From NCBI GenBank assembly GCA_025617745.1, contig CM046859.1, forward strand, positions 30,276,744 to 30,340,743: DNA of 64,000 nucleotides. The letters run 5' to 3'. Of this stretch, positions 25,201-40,400 are shown piece by piece. Made by a program: the position numbers and the translations under genes. Each line of letters opens with the position of its first letter. Positions within the stretch are counted from its first letter, which is position 1. A model generated the notes under the pieces. The model saw only the letters and a list, made by a program, of their open reading frames with translations. It ran no database searches and was not told the origin of the DNA. This stretch comes from Heliocidaris erythrogramma (taxonomy: Eukaryota; Echinodermata; Echinoidea; Camarodonta; Echinometridae).

Positions 25201-28200
25201 AAAATGAAAAATCTGATTATATTGTGCAGGAGAACTACCGCATGGGTGGAAGCTATCAGTGGCCATCCTTGGAAGATGTTGTCCAGTTCAGACTCATAGT
25301 TCGCAATGTCATCCGAAAGGTCATCGAGGACACACCCCTCACACTTCCTGTTACCCAAGAGAGTAAATGGGTGAGTATTGAGATTATTATTGGCAAGGAT
25401 AATCCATTTTTTACAGCAAGTTACTTTGAAAGGTAGCAGAAAAATTAGAGAAACTGATTAGTGAAAAGTTGACAAAATTTGCTTTACAATAAAGTTATAA
25501 GATTTTAAAGTTGGAAGCACAAATATTAGAATTGTAAATTTGTGAATCGTTAATGTCAATTCGATGTAGTGTCGAACAACCCTCTCATTTGTTCTGACAC
25601 ACAAAATAGTGAGATATCATTCTTATTTTTTTTTTTTATATATATCAAATTATATCATGGCATGATCACATTTTTTACTGTCATGTACAATATTTGCCCT
25701 CTAGCTTTAGATTCCAATATCTTTGTATTTAAAGATCCTTTCGCAGTTCGCACTGTTAAAAAATGAACCAAAATGAACACACATCTGAATAATTGCTCCT
25801 GGTAGTGCTCCATGAGTCAGCTCTTTTTTTCCATTATGAAAATAGTTTTTTCACCTGTGCAATTAAATAAATCCATTGATTTACAGGTGAAAGCCTTTGA
25901 ATAGTGACCTGTTCGCAGTCAGCACTTGTCAAAAATTAACTCAAATAATCACTCACTTATTGTGAAAGTTCTCTATGAAAAGCTCCGGTTTCCCCTCTTC
26001 TATCACGTGTACAGCACTATTGATTTACAGGTGAAAGCTCTAGCCTTGGGGGTTTACATGAAGAGTGATTATGTAACTTTCAAAAACGTTTCCAGCATTT
26101 GTCTCATTTGATTTCACATATATTTATTTGTACAAATGACATTCATCTCCTCATGCACAGTTTTGGTAGCAAAAAACTGGAAACAAACGTGTTAAATATA
26201 GTCTTATAAATGTTGTTCTCATGTACTCTATTGCTTTTCCATATATGATTTCCTGTGAATTATAGTGTAAATATCCGTGAGAAATGCTAGATAACGGCTA
26301 TACATCCCGATGACTGCCCGCTCAACATGCATTAGATATTCCTAGTTTGGACAAACATTATTTCTTCCCTGACCTAACAACGTGTAATGTATTAAAAAAA
26401 ACGGCCTATTGAAATAATCCTAATCCTCTTAATACCAAGAGATCATTTTTTGTAATGCATTCAAATTTTATGCATTGCTCTTTGTCCAATCCCTAGTGAA
26501 AAAACTATTAGTCACCTGTTTCAAGTCATTGTATTTCAATACAAAATGCAGATTGAATATGTCAAGTGTTGCTAGGTCAGGCAAGCCAAAACATTTGCCC
26601 AACCTAGCAACTTAATATATGCAATGTGTAGTTTGACTTGTAACATTTAAATATAATCGCTTGTCGTTCGGTAAACGTGTAAATTTGAAAACATTTTGAA
26701 AACGGCCTATTCCTCCATGCATGTTTATCTTGTATGCAGTGGGCAATGTTCATGGGCTTTGAGCATGAGCGCATCCACATTGAGACCTCGTCCGTCCTCA
26801 TTCGTCAGTTGCCTATCGCCATGGTCAGGAAGCCAGAGGAGTGGGTGTCTGGACCATTCACTTTTGGTAAGAATTCCTATTGATGACAAACTTCCAATTT
26901 GCTTGCCTCTTTTGAAAAGCCTAGCTGGCTCACATGAGTTGTCATTTCGATGGCATTAGTACTAATAGACGGCTTCTGTAATGTATACAAATTTATGCAC
27001 ATATATTCTTTGAGCACCTAGTGACAAGCTATTCCATGAACATGCAAAATACTGTACCAGTCACTTACGTGGTCCTAACGTTGGCAAATGACCCCTTGTG
27101 TGAGCTGAACTTTAAAGGATGCCTGGGTTATTCACTTTTGGTATAAAGAATGCCTACTGGTGACAAAACCCCCATTCTATCTTTTTTAAAGAATGTACTC
27201 CAACAAAATTTAGCTGATTCTCTAATATGAAATTATGAGCCTGTTTAACAATTTTGTAGTTACCTCTATTTGATTGCTTGGTAATTAAGGAGAACAATCT
27301 TAACTCATTTTGATTGACATAGTGATGTCACAGTTTACAACTTGTGAGATACTCAATGACCTGTACATACCTGTGCTCTGTACATTGTGCATTGTACATG
27401 TACATTGTAGGCAGGGCTTGACACTAACCGAAAATTTTGATGGTCCAGTTGGTCCACCAAATTTGACTTAATTCCAATTTTGGTGGACCACACTCAATTT
27501 TGGTGGTCCACATTAAATAATAAAATAAATATGATTTTTTTTCAAATGTTTAGAATTATTGTTTGAGGTATTTTCAATTTCATGATATGCGCTTGACCTT
27601 TCACTTTCTTATACTGTAAAAGCTGTTTTTGCAAATTTTGCGAGTTGATGATGGGATGCAAATTTAACAGCTTGTGAAAATACGTCCACTTGATTAATGA
27701 CTGCATTAATTTGCGCGCAAAAAAGTGAAGCCTGAGAAAACAGGACCTCAGATCGCTATGATCAGGGAGCCAGAGGTGGTGATTGATCGTAAAATCTATC
27801 GCGATCGCGATCGTGAATGTGAGTCAGGTGACTTGTAGTTTTTTAGAAGGAAGGATATATTCATAGAAATTCAATATTTTGACTCCAAAACCAACTTTTT
27901 GATGCAGGAATCTAACAAAAAATCAAATTAAATCAAAGAATACAAATGTCTTTTACTACAGTTCGAATTGTGGCATGAGGTTTCAGCTTTAAGCTACAAT
28001 TAAAGTGAAATTTAAGCCAATTTTTTTCAAGTGTCTAACCAACTTTTAAAAGGCAGAGTTTATGTTCAAATTAAATGGAACACTTCAAAATATTGATTTA
28101 AACAATCATGTCACATGCACATCACTAGCACTCGCTGTTTATCATCAACATGCAAACAAAATGTGTGACGCATTTGAACATCGCGTTGAGCTGTTGTTTT

Positions 28201-31200
28201 GGGAGGATCGGCGATTCAAAATTTCCTTGCTTTTTTCCCAATTTGTTGGTCCAACACAATCCTTTTAGGGGACTTTGATCCCCAGACCTCCGCTAGTTTT
28301 GAGCGCTGATGTAGGACACTCCACTGCGGTATGCATCACGGTGCATTTCCCTTAATCACGGTGCATTTCCCTTCATAGATCATTTTGGATATGAATTCAA
28401 ATGAATGTATTAGAGAGTCCAACCCTACATACGCTCCATTTTGCTGAAGCGTGAAGTATTTGAATAGTGCCACATATATAGTGCTTTGAATTTTATTGAA
28501 TATTTGCTATGAATGACAGAACAAATAAAAGGTAAATAAATGACCTATGTGTATATAGGGGTGGTATTGAGTAAATGAATAAGGGGCCAGTGAAGGGTTT
28601 TAAGAACAGAATCTTGCGATGCATCGAAAAAGCTCAAAGCAATAAATTATGCTACCACTCCAGATAGATAAAGGTCGCCGAATATCTTATGACCAAATAA
28701 CAAGAAGATTTTGAAATACCGTACATTACAGGATGACAAGATATGGAATTTCAGAAATGTAGATTGATATTGATATTGCATAGTAGTTTAAGCCTTTCAG
28801 TTGGAGAATATTAGTCAAAGTGACAACCGGTTGGCCAGTCGTGCGTCTGGTATGATGACATTAAAATTTACAGTTGGATAGAATGGCAAACAGGATTTAT
28901 TGAGAGTCAATATTTCTATTAAAGGGACCTCAATCAGGAAGAAATTACATTTCTGAAAATTTTGTTCATAATGACCTTACATGTATATCATTAATTTTCT
29001 TTAAAATTGTGTCATAGTCAGGTAAAAGGTGTGCGTTGGCCTGTATTCAGCTCGAGTGGCTGAATGTTATTTGAGAAAAGAACGTGTCAGCATTATTGCT
29101 ATCTTGTTTATTTTGTAGTGAACAACACCCACCTTTTTATCTGATTCTTGTGTACATACATGTGTACATGAATACACGTACCTATCTTCATTCTCTTCTA
29201 CATGTACTGTTTTTGTTTTGTTTGTATCTACCTCCTAAATGTGATTTTGATTACATTAAGTTTGTAGCCTGTCTTGTGACGAGATTCTGAAAGAAAAAAA
29301 AAATAAGATATGGCCTTGCTCCAATACATGTAGCACTACTGGAATATGACATGAAGTCGGGATAAATATATGTGACCATCAATAAAATAAAATGTTCAGA
29401 GTGGAGAGGAGTCTACATAGCTCCTGGGCGTTGTGGTGTGCGCCTGTAATCCAGCTAACAATGGAGTTTATAAACTGATTCAGCGGACCCAGGTTCGAGA
29501 CCGAGTCACGTCTTTCGGATGGTCGGTCCCCAGACGTAAATAATCATATCTGATTGATACACGTCTGTAAAAACCCAATTACACAAACACGCTGCAAAAG
29601 TGCTGTGGTAAAAAGAATGATAAAAGGCATAAAAATCACTTCAAGGAAATCTTGCTTTCACTTTTGGAAATTCTTTCAGACCTCCAGGGAACTCAAAGGC
29701 ATTTTTAACTCTAAATTAAGTACATGAACTTAAATATAGATAATCTGATTACAGTGTGGAGTACTTTGTATATCATGCTCTAATCATGAATAATACTGTA
29801 AAAGCAGCTAGGCTACCATAAAAAAAGTTTTTTACATTTCTTGATGTTCATTTGTTTGTTTTATTAGAGTTTGTCAAGCAGTGATCTACAATGGTGCTCA
29901 GGGCCATTTTGTCCCAGGAGCTTTGAAAATAAACTTCAAGTAGCTTTTGATTCTTACTCTCGACTGATAATATTTCTGTTGGAAATATGCAAAACATCCT
30001 TAAAGAATCGTTTGAAGTGTGAATTGAAGAGTACATGTTACTCTTACTATTCTTAAACCCCCTTACTGGTCAATAGCTTTAGAATGAGCATATTTTTTTA
30101 AAACTCTTTTTCTACCAGGTGAGAGTCCCGCCAAGAACCCCCTCTTACCAGTGGAGGGGACGGAGGTGATGATAGGAAAGCCCAGGGACTTTCCCTCGTA
30201 CGGTTGGGACAATGAATATCCACAACACCAAACCAGGTAAGAGGATCATAAGTTTCATAAGGTTCATATTTACTTTCCATGGAAAGCAATTGAAATTTAA
30301 TGTTATTTACATCGTATATGTGTAGTTAATTCAAATTCATTTCAATGCAACATTTATTTCACATGTAAAATTGAACATTTACATCATACATAAATCACGT
30401 CGAGAAATAAAATTCATAAAGTCAAACATAGATAGCATAAAATAAACATATATAAACATAAAATAAATATTTATGCAGATATAAATATACATTTATGTAC
30501 ATGTACATGTAGGATTAAGTTCAAAAGGTATATTCAATAAAACACATCTCCCACACCCACCCCCCCCCCTCCCCAATAAAAAAGAATGACAAAAAGACAT
30601 AAGGTAACTATATGAAAGATGATTCAAAATTACTACTCAGGAATATTTTTGCAAGACTGGTTTCTCAAACAAATATTATATTCCAAACCCTGGTGAAAAG
30701 TTTAAAAAAACTTAACAGGAAATTATTATAATACCAAATTGGTCATGCATGGCAGTGCATTGCAGCGACCACCATAGTAAAGAAGGAAGAAAAGTTATTC
30801 TTTCCTGCAAATCAATTGTATGGAAGTTAATTGGTTTAACCCCCCCCCCCGACTGTGGAAGGAATAAGGTGAAGGAATCTTCCATGACGACAATCTATTT
30901 ACAATTTATTGAATTGGACATGATAAATTCTAGCCCAGGATTAAAGGAAAGAGAGGAGTAAAAACTCTAAATGCAGTAGTTAAATACAAGGGCAGTCAGC
31001 CGTACCTGGATGCACAAAGTCCAGGGGCCTCTTGCCTGAAGAGAATTTTGTGTTTGTCAATGCAGCTCGAAAAATCACATGCAGCTCAATTTACTAAACA
31101 GAGAATTGTGCATGCCCGGAAAATAATCAGATCAGAAGGGGGGAGGTGGGGGGGGGGGGATAGGATCTTTTCACTGTTTAGCATTCTGAAACTTGCAATT

Positions 31201-31451
31201 CATTATCAGATGTAAAAATACTGTTATTTGAATCTCACTCTCTTGCGAGCAACTGTTGAAAAAAGACCTCATTTAAAGTGTGTTTCAACTGCAGGAACCC
31301 CCCACCATTTAATAAAAAAAGAGTAATACACCTTTATAAAGTTTCTGGCCCATAAAATAGAATTCTATAGACATCCTGAAATGAAAACCATTGCTGAGTA
31401 ACAAAACTTATCACTTCAGGAACTTTTATATTGATATTGTATAATTGCCAC

Positions 31452-31484
<33 letters not shown>

Positions 31485-34400
31485 GAGAGAAAGAAAGAAA
31501 GAAAAAGCTTTGCAATTTTTTAGTGCATTCAAGGGTACCCTTCCAAGAAGATGCTTTTGTGGTTAAACTGAACAGCCAACTGATTTCCTGTAATATTATA
31601 GGCCTATTTTATTACAGTGGAACCACATTGCTGTCCAATTGTGCAGTTGCTTATAAAAGCAAAACAGCATACGGAATGTTTGAAACTGTACTTTTTGAAT
31701 GTAAATAGAGACTGAACACACACAATTTACCAGTTTGAAACATGGAACAGGGAATATTATCACCCTCACAAAACCTGGGAAGTATACTAAAGGAAGTTTG
31801 ATTCATGTACCTGTAATTTTGACTATACAGCTAATGAATTGAGGTAATGCAGAGTAAAACATAATGGTAATTTGAAATAAAACAACAATTCTTTTATGAG
31901 TACCGGTAATTGGACATGAAAAATTATTCTTTTCATTTTTTTAAAGAAGTAATTCTGACAGATTTATAACTATTTTAGGTCTTAACTATAATCCCTATTT
32001 AAGTATTCATTATCTAGAAGCATCATGATGACCAGTGTGTATTTGTTTTATGTACTTTTGTGGAGAAAAAAGATTGAAATTAATATACAGCCATGGAAAA
32101 AATTATTAGACCAAGAATGGTTACTGAAAGTGTTATATTTGCGGTGAGAAGGAAATAAAATATCATAAAAGCAAGGTACATTTGCTGAAATTGGTTATTC
32201 ATTCAATGAAATACAAAGACAAATAATTTTCATTAGTTTGAATGCATATTATTATTACAGAAGCTTGGTCTAATAATTTTTTCCAGGGCTGTATGTTGAA
32301 AAAAAATCTTGAATATATGGTACATGTACATGTATGATCATTATTCCATTATTCATATTTTTGTACAATACCATTATGATACCGTTTGTGAAGGAAATAC
32401 TGTGATTATATTTGTTTTTAGTATATATTCAGTACTGAAATTCACTTCATTGATTTATTTGTTCATTTGAAATGAATGGATAGTGATATCTTCCATTTGG
32501 TTGCATACAGTGTTCCAAGCTTTGAAGCCAGTCAGTTCCTGATCACAAACAGAGAGTTCCTGGAATTCATCCAGGATAAAGGATATGAAAATGAGAAGCT
32601 GTGGAGTAAGGAAGGCTGGAAATGGCGTACGTTCCGTCATGCCAAGCATCCATCATTCTGGGTGTGCGATAAAGGTATAGATTCCCTTTCCAACAGCTTC
32701 TGTGTAAACATAGGCAGTTCCAAATTAGAAAATTCTTTCACTGTTATGGGATGAAACCAATGTTTTCATGTGAATGTCCTCGGTACGAGATGTCTTGTGA
32801 CGAGAGAGAGTTTCAACATGATTTCCATACCCATACAGCAGTGGTATGAAGAGTAATCCTTTGTTGTGCTGTGTTTAGTTTAAGACAGAACATGGGAATA
32901 CGGGCTAGGAGTGTCTCGTAACATTCGCACATTTTCATCGAATGTTGATTTAACCTAACTGAATCTTATTTTTGTGTGCAACAATAGTGTTGATAACAAA
33001 GGACATGTCACAGTATTTCAATGGCATCATTTGCTGAAATTTAGAGGAATGTTTTTTGAAAGTTGAAGACTAAATATGCCAAATTCTCTGAGTAAATCTG
33101 TCACGGACATCCTTCCGATATTTTAGCCTTATATATATATGTGCAAGAAATGTTATTTTAACATTTTTCTTCTTGATAGCTAGTCTTTAACGTAATCCTA
33201 CATTTTTATTAATCTGTAGGAACTTAACAATAATCCATGTCATGTAATTGACAGCACAAAAAAAATCAATGTAATTCTGTTATCGCTTACATGAACTTGC
33301 CCGTGAGTATTGCAAATTCAAATTCATGATGACCAAGAAAAAAAAAGAAAGAGTTCCTGTGTGAAATGTTTTCTTGTTTTGCTGTTATCCTCCAAAGGTT
33401 TCAGAACAGTTTGCAGTACTCAACAGTATGATATATACGGTATGTGTGGTCTGGTAGAATCACTCTATCATTGTTTGGTATACCTGTTTTGTAGCTTGTA
33501 TATCTGGCTGTGGAGGGGTGTTGGCTGGTTACTCGCACTGCAAGCCCGACCAGAACCACAGCAGTTACCCGTACAGGTAATACATGCATTAAGAATTTTT
33601 TCTTATGAATAGGCTGTTAATAACAATTAGGAAAAGTTGCTTGAACTTTAAATCCGTACTGGCAATGGCAGTAATGGACGTATTATTTAAGGGGGCGGTG
33701 TGAATTAGTACTAACCCTCACTTTTGTTAAAAATTAGTTACATTACTCAACAACTCATAAAGATCTATATCAAAATCCAAATGATAAGTTGGTCAAATAA
33801 CAGAAGCAAATTATAATCCTCCATAGGTACATGTATATATTACAATTCTAACTTTCAACTGCATTCGTCTAAAATAGCCCACTTTGGGGTTAGTAGTATT
33901 GCACTGACCCCCTAACTAGCATTATGTACATTGTCACAGAATATACATGTACATGAAATCAGAGATATACATACAGCACACACATGTATTTTTATTTGTT
34001 TGTATTGGTTATTTATCCTGATGTGCATGTCTACCTAGTACATAAGAAACCATGCAGGCTTGGAAAATGGATGGAAAAGAGTTTAGATTGTTAACATGGA
34101 TTTTGGAAATGTCAATGACTGTTAAAATGTCTTATAGCTGCCAACATTATTGTGAAAAATGTACATGGATGTACAATGTTTTTGCTTTAATTGTCAAGTC
34201 ACGTGGAGGCTCAATGTATAGCCATAAATAAATTCGCAAAAATAGTTGATGAATTAATTAAGTGGACCTGAGAGGGCGCTGAACTACAATATTCTATGAT
34301 TTACACGTTGAATTTATCTGTGATTGGGATAGGTACCGGTCATTCTGCGAAGAGACCGCCATCCCCTGGGACTGGCCAGTGGAAGTCAACTACCATGAGG

Positions 34401-37400
34401 CTAAGGCCTATGCTGTCTGGAAAGGCCCGGACTACAGGCTGCCTACTGAAGCAGAGCACAATGCTATGAGAGATCGACAGGTATTCCATTGCCTTTAATG
34501 TCGACTACCGGTGCACAATATGCATAACATTTTTAGTCTAATATATTTCCATGTTCAATATGTTTGTTTGTGTGAATTTGTTAGAAAAAGCAGGTTCGTT
34601 TTGATTTCATGTTGGACACTTGCTTCAAGGATTCTAGGTTTTCATCTTAACTGAAAGACCCATCGTCGTGGGCAGTGGTGGATCTACATACATGTAGGGG
34701 GAAAACCGGACCGTGCCCCTCTTTTGAATTAAATAAAAAAAAATAAAAAAAATAAAAATAAAAAAAAATAAATAAAAAATAAATAAATAAATAAAATATA
34801 ACAAAAAAAATAAAATACAAAAAAAAAATCCCCATTTTATTGTGTACTTTTACGGCACTGTGCCCCCTGTTATAAAATCCTGGATCCGCCCTGGTCGTGG
34901 GTTCTCATGGGGAATTTGACACCGTTTGGGTGTAAAATGGGTGTAATAAGTGTTATTCTATTATTTTGATTAGATTTATACAGCTCTTGTCAACAGCAAG
35001 AATTTCCTGGCAGGAATCATTTTAGAATTTTTTTTTTGTAACAAAGTCCAAGTTTACATGCAGGTTCAAAGACATAAAGACTGCCTTCATGCCCCACAAG
35101 ATAAACACAAACTGCCCAGGCTTTATTCATTGAGCTTTTATTATCTATAGGCCTATTTATGCCCCCCCCCAAAAAAAAAGACAAAGGTTCATTGATATAT
35201 TTAAATTCAAAAGCTTAATGTTCAGCAAATAATGTTTAAAAGCTTGATAAAGTGATATATGGTTGCATGCAATCTAGGAAGAATTGACAGCAACTACAGT
35301 GGAGCCTCCTAATAAAGAGCACTGATATAGCAAAATCTTTGTTTATATCAAGGTAATTTTGCTGTCCTGCACTCCTTTGTACATGAAGTTTATTGTGTTT
35401 TAGCCCTGATATATCAAGGTAATTTCCTTGGTCATGGGGAGTTTGTTCTAACAAGGTTCCACTGTACCAATCTTTTGATATTGCAGCCTCTCTCCAAGGG
35501 AACCGATTCGGACTTGATTTACGACAAGGAATTGCACAAGAAATCCAACATCAACCTGGTCTTCGGAACATCCACTGTAAGTATAGACTCCATAACAAAC
35601 CAATTGAAAGTATCAGTTTTTCATTCTATTATTTGAAACTGTTTACATGTTTTATAAAGAAATCTACACTTAATTTTCATATTTCAACAAATTATTAATT
35701 TGTCAATAATTGATTTTATAAATAGCGAGGTAAGGAGGCAACCTCTGTAAAAAGATTAATTTTTTTTTGTTTCCCATGAAAAGTGCTTCCTAATCGATAT
35801 CTATACGAAGGAACCTTAATTTGTAATATATGTACATAAAGACCTCCTGTCTAGACTTCTTTTCATGTCTCCCTTGAGCTGTTTTATATACAGGATTCAC
35901 TTTAGATTAAAGACACTTCTTGATAAATTTATCATTAAATGTATCATTTTATCTCTCCTTAGCCTGTCAACATGTATCCAGCTAATGAGAAGGGCTTTCA
36001 CGATGTCTTTGGCAATGTTTGGCAGTGGGTGGAAGATCACTTCAATGGATTGCCAGGCAGTGAGACACACTATCTCTATGACGACTTCTCTTCTCCCACC
36101 TACGATGGCAACCACAATATTATACTGGTAAGGGTTCAATTTGGACTTGATTTGATGGTTGTACAAAACACGTTCTTGCAACAGTTCCGTGGTGGTCAAT
36201 TTCTTACGCTAGTGGAATTCCCAGGTGGTGTTTTCTAATTTTCATGAAATGTGTCCGGATATCCTTTTTTGAACAAGTAGGGTTCATATTTATTGTGGAT
36301 TGATGAGAAAGCATGACTAGGCCCTACTGAATTTTGTTTATTTGGGGCCAAAAATAATAATAAAATTTGTCAAAAATTTGATTTTTTTTTTCTTCAGATT
36401 TCATGAAAATTAGCCCTGATTCCTCTTTTTTGGACAATCTGTGGTAACAGTTATCCTTGATTAATGAAAAACATGAAAATAGGTCCTATTTTTACAAAAG
36501 ATTTGGCAAAAAGACCTTTACTGTAAAAAAAATAGTTTTTCCCCGATGCTCACAATATTTTCCATGATGTCTCTGTGTGGATGAACTGGGGACTCCTGCA
36601 TAGAAATTTGGGGAATTTTTAGTCCAAAATGCTGAACTAACCTTTTGCAATTTTTGTTGAAAATATGTCTTTTTAAGAATTTTGCTTAACTGTTAGGTCA
36701 TACATGTATAAGATGTTTTTCTCCATGTGCTCACACCTGTAATCTTGTCTTTCAGGGAGGATCGTGGATATCGACAGGAGACGAGGCGTCACGGTTTGCT
36801 CGTTATGCCTTCAGGAGACACTTTTTCCAACACGCAGGCTTCCGCTTGGCACGTTCAATTTCAACACACCAAGACATCCCTGTTAGACTTGTGAGCAATC
36901 CTGCTGAACAACCACAAGGTATAGTAAATTGAAAACCTGTTTTAGCAACCAACTGTATAAAATAAGACCACCTGTCTTTTAAAGGCCATATTTTGTTTCC
37001 CTTGAGCAGTGGTTTACATTGAAATCTAAATTTGATTAACCTTTGCATGAAGACCATCTTCCTCCAAAGTCTCATTAAGCTGTGTTTATATACTGTTTTG
37101 ACTGTAATTAATTGACTGTTTTTTAATTAAAATTGAAAAATAAGCTAAGAAAACGAGACAAAATTATTTTTGATCTGGCCACCAATAGTGTTCATAGCCC
37201 TGCATATTTATATATCTGAGTTGCTGGTTTTCAGTGATGTTGATTTTCTAAAGCAAGTTTTCATAATTTTGTATACATTTTTCTCAGTCCACCCAAGTGA
37301 TTTACTGCATGATACACAGTGTAGAGGGACTGTTATGAAGTTAGTGATGTCAAACATACAAACACGTTGTTGCAATGAGCGTTTATTCTTGTGTACCGTT

Positions 37401-40400
37401 GTACAAGGTTGTGCAAATTCAACAACTGTGTGGTGATTTCTGTATAAAAACAAAAATACAAAACCCAGTGTAAGGATGTAATTCACTTACAATCAATTCT
37501 TGTCATACATAAATCAAAGTGATTTAAATTGCTTAAAACCTAATAAGATTTATCACTTGTTCACACAGCTGTGAAAATGTATCTTTATCCTCTTTAAACA
37601 AGTCTCAAATTATACTTTTATCCAAGACCCAATTAATTACAATGAGCTTGACATTATATATTATAAAAACCAAACAAATGAAACCCACTGCACTAATTTA
37701 TGCAGAAAATGTGTATGTCCTATTTCCTTCATACATAATCAAGAAAGTCCAACAATACTCATATAAACTAGTAACAAATTATTAAGTATGTTATGTCCAC
37801 TTAACAATGATCCAGTGACACCTACTTATGAAACATGGTATTTCAAGACGATCCCTAGTGGCGTAGCCGTATCACACGTAAATGATTCCTAAATATCAAT
37901 CCGCGAGCGAAATCGTGCGTAGGTTTCCCAATATAACCTAACCGCATCACATAATGCTAAGTTCGCCTTGTCAAATTAGTCCTTGCTTAAACTGGTAATT
38001 ATAAACAAATAACAATGCCAAACACATATCAACCTACATATCAAGGCAATTATCATCAAATATCACCATTTATTCGCTTTTCTTAAGCATCTATGATAAT
38101 TAAAGCAGTTTTTACAAAAGAAATTCTAAACTTTTGATCAATCGCTAACACACAGTAAATAGGCTTAAACACTGCGGTCAATTTTAGAACGAGATTTCCC
38201 ACAAATGAGGATAATAAAATGAATATACAATGAATCTATCAACTCCATGTTATGTAAAATATCATACTAAATGTTATCCACATACCTTTTAACAACATTT
38301 GTGTTAAAACATGAAGTAATCTAATGTAGACGTCAGTCGTTTGCTTAGCGTTATCACTAACTTTTGCTGTGTGTCCTAAATCTGTCATATTGCCTACATG
38401 TAGTCTTAGTCCGAACGCAATTAATATTTTTTTCTTAAAATGTCATACTATCTGGAACACAAGTCATGACAGGGACTTTTAGACAGTTTGTCTGAAAATG
38501 CCTGACCTCAAGATTATCTTTACCATTGTGAACTTACAGAGGTATCCCTACCCTTGAAAGACATTTCCAAGAAGCTAGTCCTCACCACCAATCGTCAGCT
38601 TCTGATGGAGACACAGTCCTATGCTGATGAACGCCTTTTTGCAGAGTACGTCCTAGATGACCTCAATCTCTCTTCGGCCCTTAAGAAGGTCTGCATGGGT
38701 GTGGCTGAGAAACATGGAACTAAGGTGTCCCGCGCTCTTGATATAGGATGCGGATGTGGCAGATTGACCTTTGAACTGTCCAGAGAGATCGAACAGGTAA
38801 GTGCTTCTTAACCCTTTGACTACCAAGTAATCTTGTTCCCTCGTGCTTACTTCAGGGACAACCCAGGTCCTGGGGAGCGTTTCATCAAGCATTTTGTCAG
38901 TGATTTTCACCGACAACTTTGCTCTCAACCAATCAGATGCAAGGATTTCACTAGCTTGTAACAGTTGTCGGTGAAAATCACTGACAAAATGCTTGATGAA
39001 ACGCTCCCCTGTAGGCAGTGGGTTAAACTTGAAGTGGAGCTAAGTTACATTGTGGATTCCAAAGTCAACTCCCACATTCTCAGCCTTCATGTGATAATAT
39101 ATTTTGAGATGTGGGAAATGCATGAAAGCTTTTGAGTTATTACTGAATAATTATTGAATGCTTAAATAAAAATTTTATGTTATGTACATTTTTTTTTCTC
39201 AGCAGAAGTTAATAATTGATAGATGCATAAACCTGAAGGCTATAACACCCTCTCCCTTTTTCTCAACAGCCTTGTTGACCACTTCTCAAATGTATTGACA
39301 TATGTGGGACTCCTCTTTCCCAAGTTGCATATGCCTGTAGTATACTTTAGTTGTTGCCACACACATGATTTTGGCAAGTCTCATTGAGCTTTTCGGTCAT
39401 CACTAGTATGTACATGTATATCTTAGTAGTAAACTGTATTCTTTCTTCAAAAAAAGTTTTAAGAAGCCAATATTTGCTTCCATGTTTTGTTTAGGTGATT
39501 GGTTTGGAGTACTGTGAAGTGTTCCTGAAATCGGCTGAGGAGTTGCTTTCCAAGAAGCAGAAAGTATTCTACTGTCCTAAGGATGACTGTCGGCGACCCG
39601 CCAAACGCCTCAAGAGATCGTCCCACGAAGGCTGTACCATTACTGCAAAACTACCTTCAGATACGCAGCCCTCCAGAATCACCTTGAAACAGGTGAGTCA
39701 TAGCTCTGGTGAAAACATATATGTGGAGATATGTGGAGGTGTCGTGGTATAGTGGTTCATTCACTTGACTCTTAATCAAAAGGTTGAGGGTTCGAATCCC
39801 AGCCCGGCACTAACGTCCTTTGGCAAGACATTAATCCACATTTGCCACTCTCCACCCAGGTGTAAATGGGTACCCGATATGCTTGAGCGCTACATATTTG
39901 GCTGCTAATATAAGCTATGACCGGGTAATAATGAAGCGCCAGGAGCGTCACAACGTGACGGACATGAGCGCTATACAAGAAGCCACCATTATTATAACCC
40001 TGAAGCCACATAGATTTTTTCCATTATTCCCTTATCACAGACCACAATGCCCTTCAATGACAAAGCTTAAAAGGGAAGTCCACCATCATATTGGGTAGGT
40101 TTTAATGAAATTAGAAATATGAGAAAACCAAGGTACGCTAAAGTTTGAGAAAAAAAATAAAATAAAAATAAGACTGTAGCAATTATAAGTACCACAATGA
40201 GAAATATGTCTGACCCTGTCAAGTGCTTGAAAAAGAAAACAACTTCAAAGAAGCAAATTGCTGAAAATCCAATAAGATTTCACTGATTGTACAAGGTTTA
40301 TAAAATCTTATGTAAGTTTCATGTAGTTATGAAGTCATTTCATCATGTTCAGCTTGTTCATCTTACTTTGAATTTTATTTTGAGGTGAGGATTAGAGTTC

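Larger units (their letters stand above)
26867..30118. other. Intron 6: decayed hAT-like element and a SINE
   Basis: No exon is seen. 27412-28427 may be a decayed hAT-type element; it starts 'cagggcttgacactaac' and ends near 'gagagtccaaccctac'. The 29411-29600 SINE is listed separately. Confidence 0.35.

Noticed and set aside
39739-39810. Functional lysine tRNA gene
   Set aside because: The tRNA-like head is imperfect in its stems and is followed by a SINE body and ATT-rich tail rather than a Pol III terminator.
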